Source: Candidatus Woesearchaeota archaeon (lineage in GTDB: Archaea > Nanobdellota > Nanobdellia > Woesearchaeales > ARS49). Taken from it: a stretch of 23,254 nt of DNA. The notes under the pieces were generated by a model. The model made no database searches. It worked only from the letters and a program-made list of their open reading frames with translations, and was not told where the DNA came from. Of the stretch, positions 20,731 to 23,254 are shown one piece after another. The position numbers were made by a program, and so were the translations under genes. The DNA is taken from assembly GCA_019323555.1 (NCBI GenBank), contig JAHWHC010000043.1, forward strand, positions 1 through 23,254, written 5' to 3'. Position 1 is the stretch's first letter. Each line of letters begins with the position of its first letter.

Positions 20731-21540
20731 TCAGCCCCCGCTCATCGTAATCATAAAGAACATTAATGCTGCTGAAAAAAGATGCAATAAAATCATCAGT
20801 GCAATCAAGGCAGTCCATCTGAAATGCCTTGTTTTCTTGAATCTAAGATAAAAAAGTCCTGCAATAAAGAAGAATAGAGTATAATAGATTATGACTATCC
20901 ATAGGAAAGATATTGGAGATTGGTATAAACCAAGTATTGCAAAAAAAGAAAATTTCATAGACAACAGCGTTACAGGAATCACTAAAAATGCTGGCGCGCC
21001 GTTGAGTGAAGAATATATGATTCCTAATTCTGGTTCAATTAAATAAGGTATTAAAGTTATCACACCTATAAAGACAGATACTGGAAAAATTAATTTCATA
21101 AAAAAAGGAGACTTTTCTGGAAATATGCGTGTATAAACTCTCTGGCTGAAATAACCCACTAGAACAGGTATTAATAAGTAAAATAGCATCAATAGATTGA
21201 ATAAGGAAATCAGTATGGTGGTTGGTAAATCCAACGTGCGAATTGATTGAATTATCAAAAGTATACCAGAAGACAATACGCTGGCTGTTATTAAGAATGC
21301 AATCGAATGCAAGAACTTATTTTCATCAACATTCCTGCATAAGTAAAAACAAAGACTGATATAAATCAGGAACTGCATTGTTTTCATGAAAGCCACATAA
21401 TTATAATCAATTGTGCTGCCCATGAAAAATAAAGGAATCAAGCGTTCAATCAATACATCCTGAATTAGAATTGCAAGTACTGAGAAAAACAATATTTTTT
21501 TCCACTCAAGTGCTTTAATTTTTTTTATTAAACTGCTCAT
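20731..21540 (-). CDS. Multi-pass membrane protein, 269 aa, unknown
   Basis: About seven hydrophobic segments (near 15-36, 52-72, 83-102, 110-132, 151-167, 180-208 and 213-265), with a basic N-terminal lead (SSLIKKIKALEWKK) and a basic loop near residue 240. No family recognised, and no catalytic or transporter motif stands out. The ATG at 21540 (MSSL) is preferred over that at 21546 (MTMSS) because the TATA box on the minus strand at 21564-21571 is then 27-28 bases upstream, as for other leaderless genes here. It is convergent with the Cfa-like gene, 22 bases away. Confidence 0.65.
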   Translation of the reverse strand: MSSLIKKIKALEWKKILFFSVLAILIQDVLIERLIPLFFMGSTIDYNYVAFMKTMQFLIYISLCFYLCRNVDENKFLHSIAFLITASVLSSGILLIIQSIRTLDLPTTILISLFNLLMLFYLLIPVLVGYFSQRVYTRIFPEKSPFFMKLIFPVSVFIGVITLIPYLIEPELGIIYSSLNGAPAFLVIPVTLLSMKFSFFAILGLYQSPISFLWIVIIYYTLFFFIAGLFYLRFKKTRHFRWTALIALMILLHLFSAALMFFMITMSGG

Positions 21541-21563
21541 TGTCATTTAAAGAGCGTATTTGA

Positions 21564-21599
21564 TATTTAAATGTTGAGTATAATAAACAGCTTTTTAAA
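21564..21599. promoter_or_regulatory. Divergent promoters, membrane protein and U32 genes
   Basis: Minus strand TTTAAATA (21564-21571) is 27-28 bases from the ATG at 21540. Plus strand TTTTTAAA (21592-21599) is 28-29 bases from the ATG at 21624. Both fit leaderless transcripts from an 83-base gap. Confidence 0.55.
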
Positions 21600-21623
21600 G
21601 TGCTTGAGATTTTTCTTTCTTTT

Positions 21624-22817
21624 ATGGTAGAACTACTAGCACCAGTATCAGATAGAGTAATGCTAAAAGCTGCGATAGATGCAGGAGCAGACTGTGTTTA
21701 TTTTGGATTGCAGAAGCTGAATATGAGAGCTACTGGCAAAAACTTTACAATGGAGGAACTGCCAGAGATAGTGAAGCAGTGCCATGACAATAAAGTCAAA
21801 GTTTTCTTGACAGTCAATACAATAGTTTATGATCATGAACTAGAAGATGTAAAAAAAGTCATTGAAGGTGCAAAAGCAGCAAAAGTAGATTACATCATCT
21901 GCTGGGACATGGCTGTGATACAAGAATGCAAAAGACAGGGAATGCCATTTCATATTTCAACGCAGGCAAGCGTTGCAAATACAGAAGCTGCAAAATTCTA
22001 TAAAGAACTGGGTGCAGAGAGAATAGTTCTTGCAAGAGAATGCAAACTAGAGGATGTTAAAGCAATCAAGAAAAACTCAGGAATAGAGACAGAGACATTC
22101 ATACATGGAGCAATGTGTGTTTCAGTATCAGGAAGATGCTTCATGAGCCAGCACATGTTCAACAGAAGCGCAAATAGAGGGGACTGCCTGCAACCTTGCC
22201 GGCGCGAATACAAGATCATTGATGAAGAAGACAGAGAATTAGTTCTAGGAGAAAATTATGTGCTGTCGCCAAAAGACTTATGCGCCTTGCCATTCATAGA
22301 CAAATTAATTGAGGCAGGAATAGATTGTTTCAAAATAGAAGGCCGCGTACGTTCACCAGAATATGTCAAAACAGTTGTCTCAGCATACAGAGAAGCAATA
22401 GATGCTTATGAAAAAGGAGAATTCAACAAGGAATTAGCAGAAAGACTTGTTGAAAAACTAAAAACAGTATACAACAGAGGTTTTTCAAGCGGATTCTACT
22501 TAGGACTGCCAACTGCAGATGATTTCACAGACAAATACGGCTCAAAAGCAACCACAAAAAAAGTATACATAGGATATGTCAAGAAATTCTACAAACAACC
22601 GTCTGTGGCAGAGATAAAAGCAGAGGCAGGCAAGATAAGTGTGGGAGACAAAATAATGATCCAGGGCCCTACAACAGGCGTACAAGAGCAGGTAATAGAA
22701 TCAATGGAAATAGAGCATGAGCCTGTAAAAGAAGCTGAAAAAAGAGATGTAGGAATAAAACTTAAGTTCACAGCAAGACCTAATGACAAAGTTTTCATAA
22801 TAGAATCAAATCAATAA
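21624..22817 (+). CDS. Peptidase U32 family protein, 397 aa
   Basis: Members are annotated as U32 peptidases, and several instead act in RNA hydroxylation (RlhA, TrhP) with an iron-sulphur or other Cys-bound cofactor. The start is MVELLAPVSDRVMLKAAIDAGADCVYFGL, the family's TIM-barrel opening. The signature ETFIHGAMCVSVSGRCFMS (157-174) is present, with C165, C172 and the later C188 and C192 (GDCLQPCRREY). A C-terminal beta domain starts near 320 (IGYVKKFY). The ATG at 21624 replaces the GTG at 21600 because the TATA at 21592 lies too close to the latter. Its exact substrate, tRNA, rRNA or protein, is unresolved. Confidence 0.88.
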   Translation: MVELLAPVSDRVMLKAAIDAGADCVYFGLQKLNMRATGKNFTMEELPEIVKQCHDNKVKVFLTVNTIVYDHELEDVKKVIEGAKAAKVDYIICWDMAVIQECKRQGMPFHISTQASVANTEAAKFYKELGAERIVLARECKLEDVKAIKKNSGIETETFIHGAMCVSVSGRCFMSQHMFNRSANRGDCLQPCRREYKIIDEEDRELVLGENYVLSPKDLCALPFIDKLIEAGIDCFKIEGRVRSPEYVKTVVSAYREAIDAYEKGEFNKELAERLVEKLKTVYNRGFSSGFYLGLPTADDFTDKYGSKATTKKVYIGYVKKFYKQPSVAEIKAEAGKISVGDKIMIQGPTTGVQEQVIESMEIEHEPVKEAEKRDVGIKLKFTARPNDKVFIIESNQ

Positions 22818-23254
22818 TTCTGGACCAGAATCTTCTGTGCTGGTCAACCACATAGAGCCAATACCCTGGCCAACTCTATAAGAAGCGTCATACATCACTC
22901 CTGTGAACATGTCGAAAAAACCTTTTTTCTCAGAATACTTCCTAAATTCTACAGTAATATTCAATTCCTTGCCAATATGTTTTTTAGCATCTTCTGTAGT
23001 GCCGATGAAATCAATCAAGCCCAACTCTTTGGCCTCGTCACCAAAATAAATATAGCCATCTGCAATCTTGTATACATGCGCAACATCCAAGCCCCTGTTT
23101 TGGGCAACAGCATTAATGAAGATCTCATGCAGCCTATCCAGCCTTTCCTGAACCTTTTTCTGCTCTTCCAGGCTCATCTCTTTGTAAGGAGACATGATAT
23201 CCTTATACTTTCCAGAAATCAATCTCCTGTAAGTCACGTTATAATCATCCATCA
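22806..23254 (-). CDS. sppA: SppA-like signal peptide peptidase, C-terminal part (partial)
   Basis: The frame runs off the right edge, and the first in-frame ATG at the edge is probably internal, so at least 149 residues of a longer protein are seen. SGKYKDIMSPYKEMSLEEQKKVQ, NRGLDVAHVYKIADGYIYFGDEAKELGLIDFIGTTEDAKKHI is the C-terminal region of SppA-type serine proteases (clan with ClpP fold), including the S-G-x-x-K-D segment where I expect the general-base Lys; the catalytic Ser would be upstream of the window. Such proteases degrade remnant signal peptides in the membrane. The 3' end overlaps the U32 gene by 12 bases, tail to tail. Confidence 0.85.
   Translation of the reverse strand, partial: MDDYNVTYRRLISGKYKDIMSPYKEMSLEEQKKVQERLDRLHEIFINAVAQNRGLDVAHVYKIADGYIYFGDEAKELGLIDFIGTTEDAKKHIGKELNITVEFRKYSEKKGFFDMFTGVMYDASYRVGQGIGSMWLTSTEDSGPELLI

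Noticed and set aside
1..23254. CRISPR array, tRNA/rRNA gene or insertion sequence
   Set aside because: I saw no regularly spaced repeats, tRNA-like fold, rRNA segment, transposase or terminal inverted repeats; a structural RNA search was not possible here.

Overview
The window is a compact, moderately AT-rich archaeal chromosome segment, most probably from a DPANN lineage (Woesearchaeota/Pacearchaeota-like). Archaeal markers are an L44e - S27e - aIF2alpha - Nop10 - PAC2 operon, an archaeal GINS (Gins51-type) subunit, an archaeal-type PRPP synthetase and a Dph2-like protein. BRE/TATA-type promoters (TTTAAA or TTTATA cores) lie about 27 bases before many start codons, which implies leaderless mRNAs. 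Operon-internal genes instead use GGTG/GAGG Shine-Dalgarno (SD) sites. I see no tRNA, rRNA, CRISPR array, insertion sequence or gene-free stretch over 300 bases. The gene names come from reading motifs by eye; nothing was searched.

Layout. (1) 1-1693, plus strand: four tandem small exported or membrane-anchored proteins (the first is cut by the window edge) with an N-terminal hydrophobic helix and a Cys-containing tail; the leader of one has two perfect hairpins, the second of which overlaps its SD. (2) 1682-2747: a DUF2284-like protein and an unknown protein, divergent from a shared promoter region. (3) 2722-4856, minus: enolase and PRPP synthetase, overlapping. (4) 4909-7869, minus: translation operon L44e, S27e, aIF2alpha, Nop10, PAC2 chaperone, B3/B4 (PheT-editing-like) protein, mostly abutting or overlapping. 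(5) 7935-8621, minus: a GINS replication subunit. (6) 8663-11878, minus: NrdR repressor, B12-dependent ribonucleotide reductase and corrinoid adenosyltransferase, a self-consistent deoxynucleotide module. (7) 12020-13179: three small Cys-rich proteins (DUF1858 type, an unknown nine-Cys protein, YkgJ type). (8) 13224-17031, plus: endonuclease III, an ICMT-like membrane methyltransferase, AlaX editing protein, a uracil-DNA-glycosylase-like protein and an amino-acid permease. (9) 17108-19114, plus: a 92-residue protein with an HEITH motif, a Dph2-like protein lacking its first domain, a DUF192 lipoprotein and a glycosyltransferase. (10) 19115-23254: a lipoprotein, a cyclopropane-fatty-acid-synthase-like methyltransferase, a multi-pass membrane protein, a U32 peptidase-family protein and the C-terminal part of an SppA-like protease that runs off the window.

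How they fit together: the NrdR/NrdJ/CobO unit couples dNTP supply to cobalamin activation. AlaX and the B3/B4 protein are two freestanding relatives of tRNA-editing domains. The ends of the window are rich in envelope functions (anchored Cys-tail proteins, two lipoproteins, glycosyltransferase, Cfa-like enzyme, SppA). The best candidates for new biology are the Cys-tail protein array with its SD-masking hairpin, the shortened Dph2, the Cfa-like enzyme in an archaeon, and archaeal use of NrdR with possible NrdR boxes.
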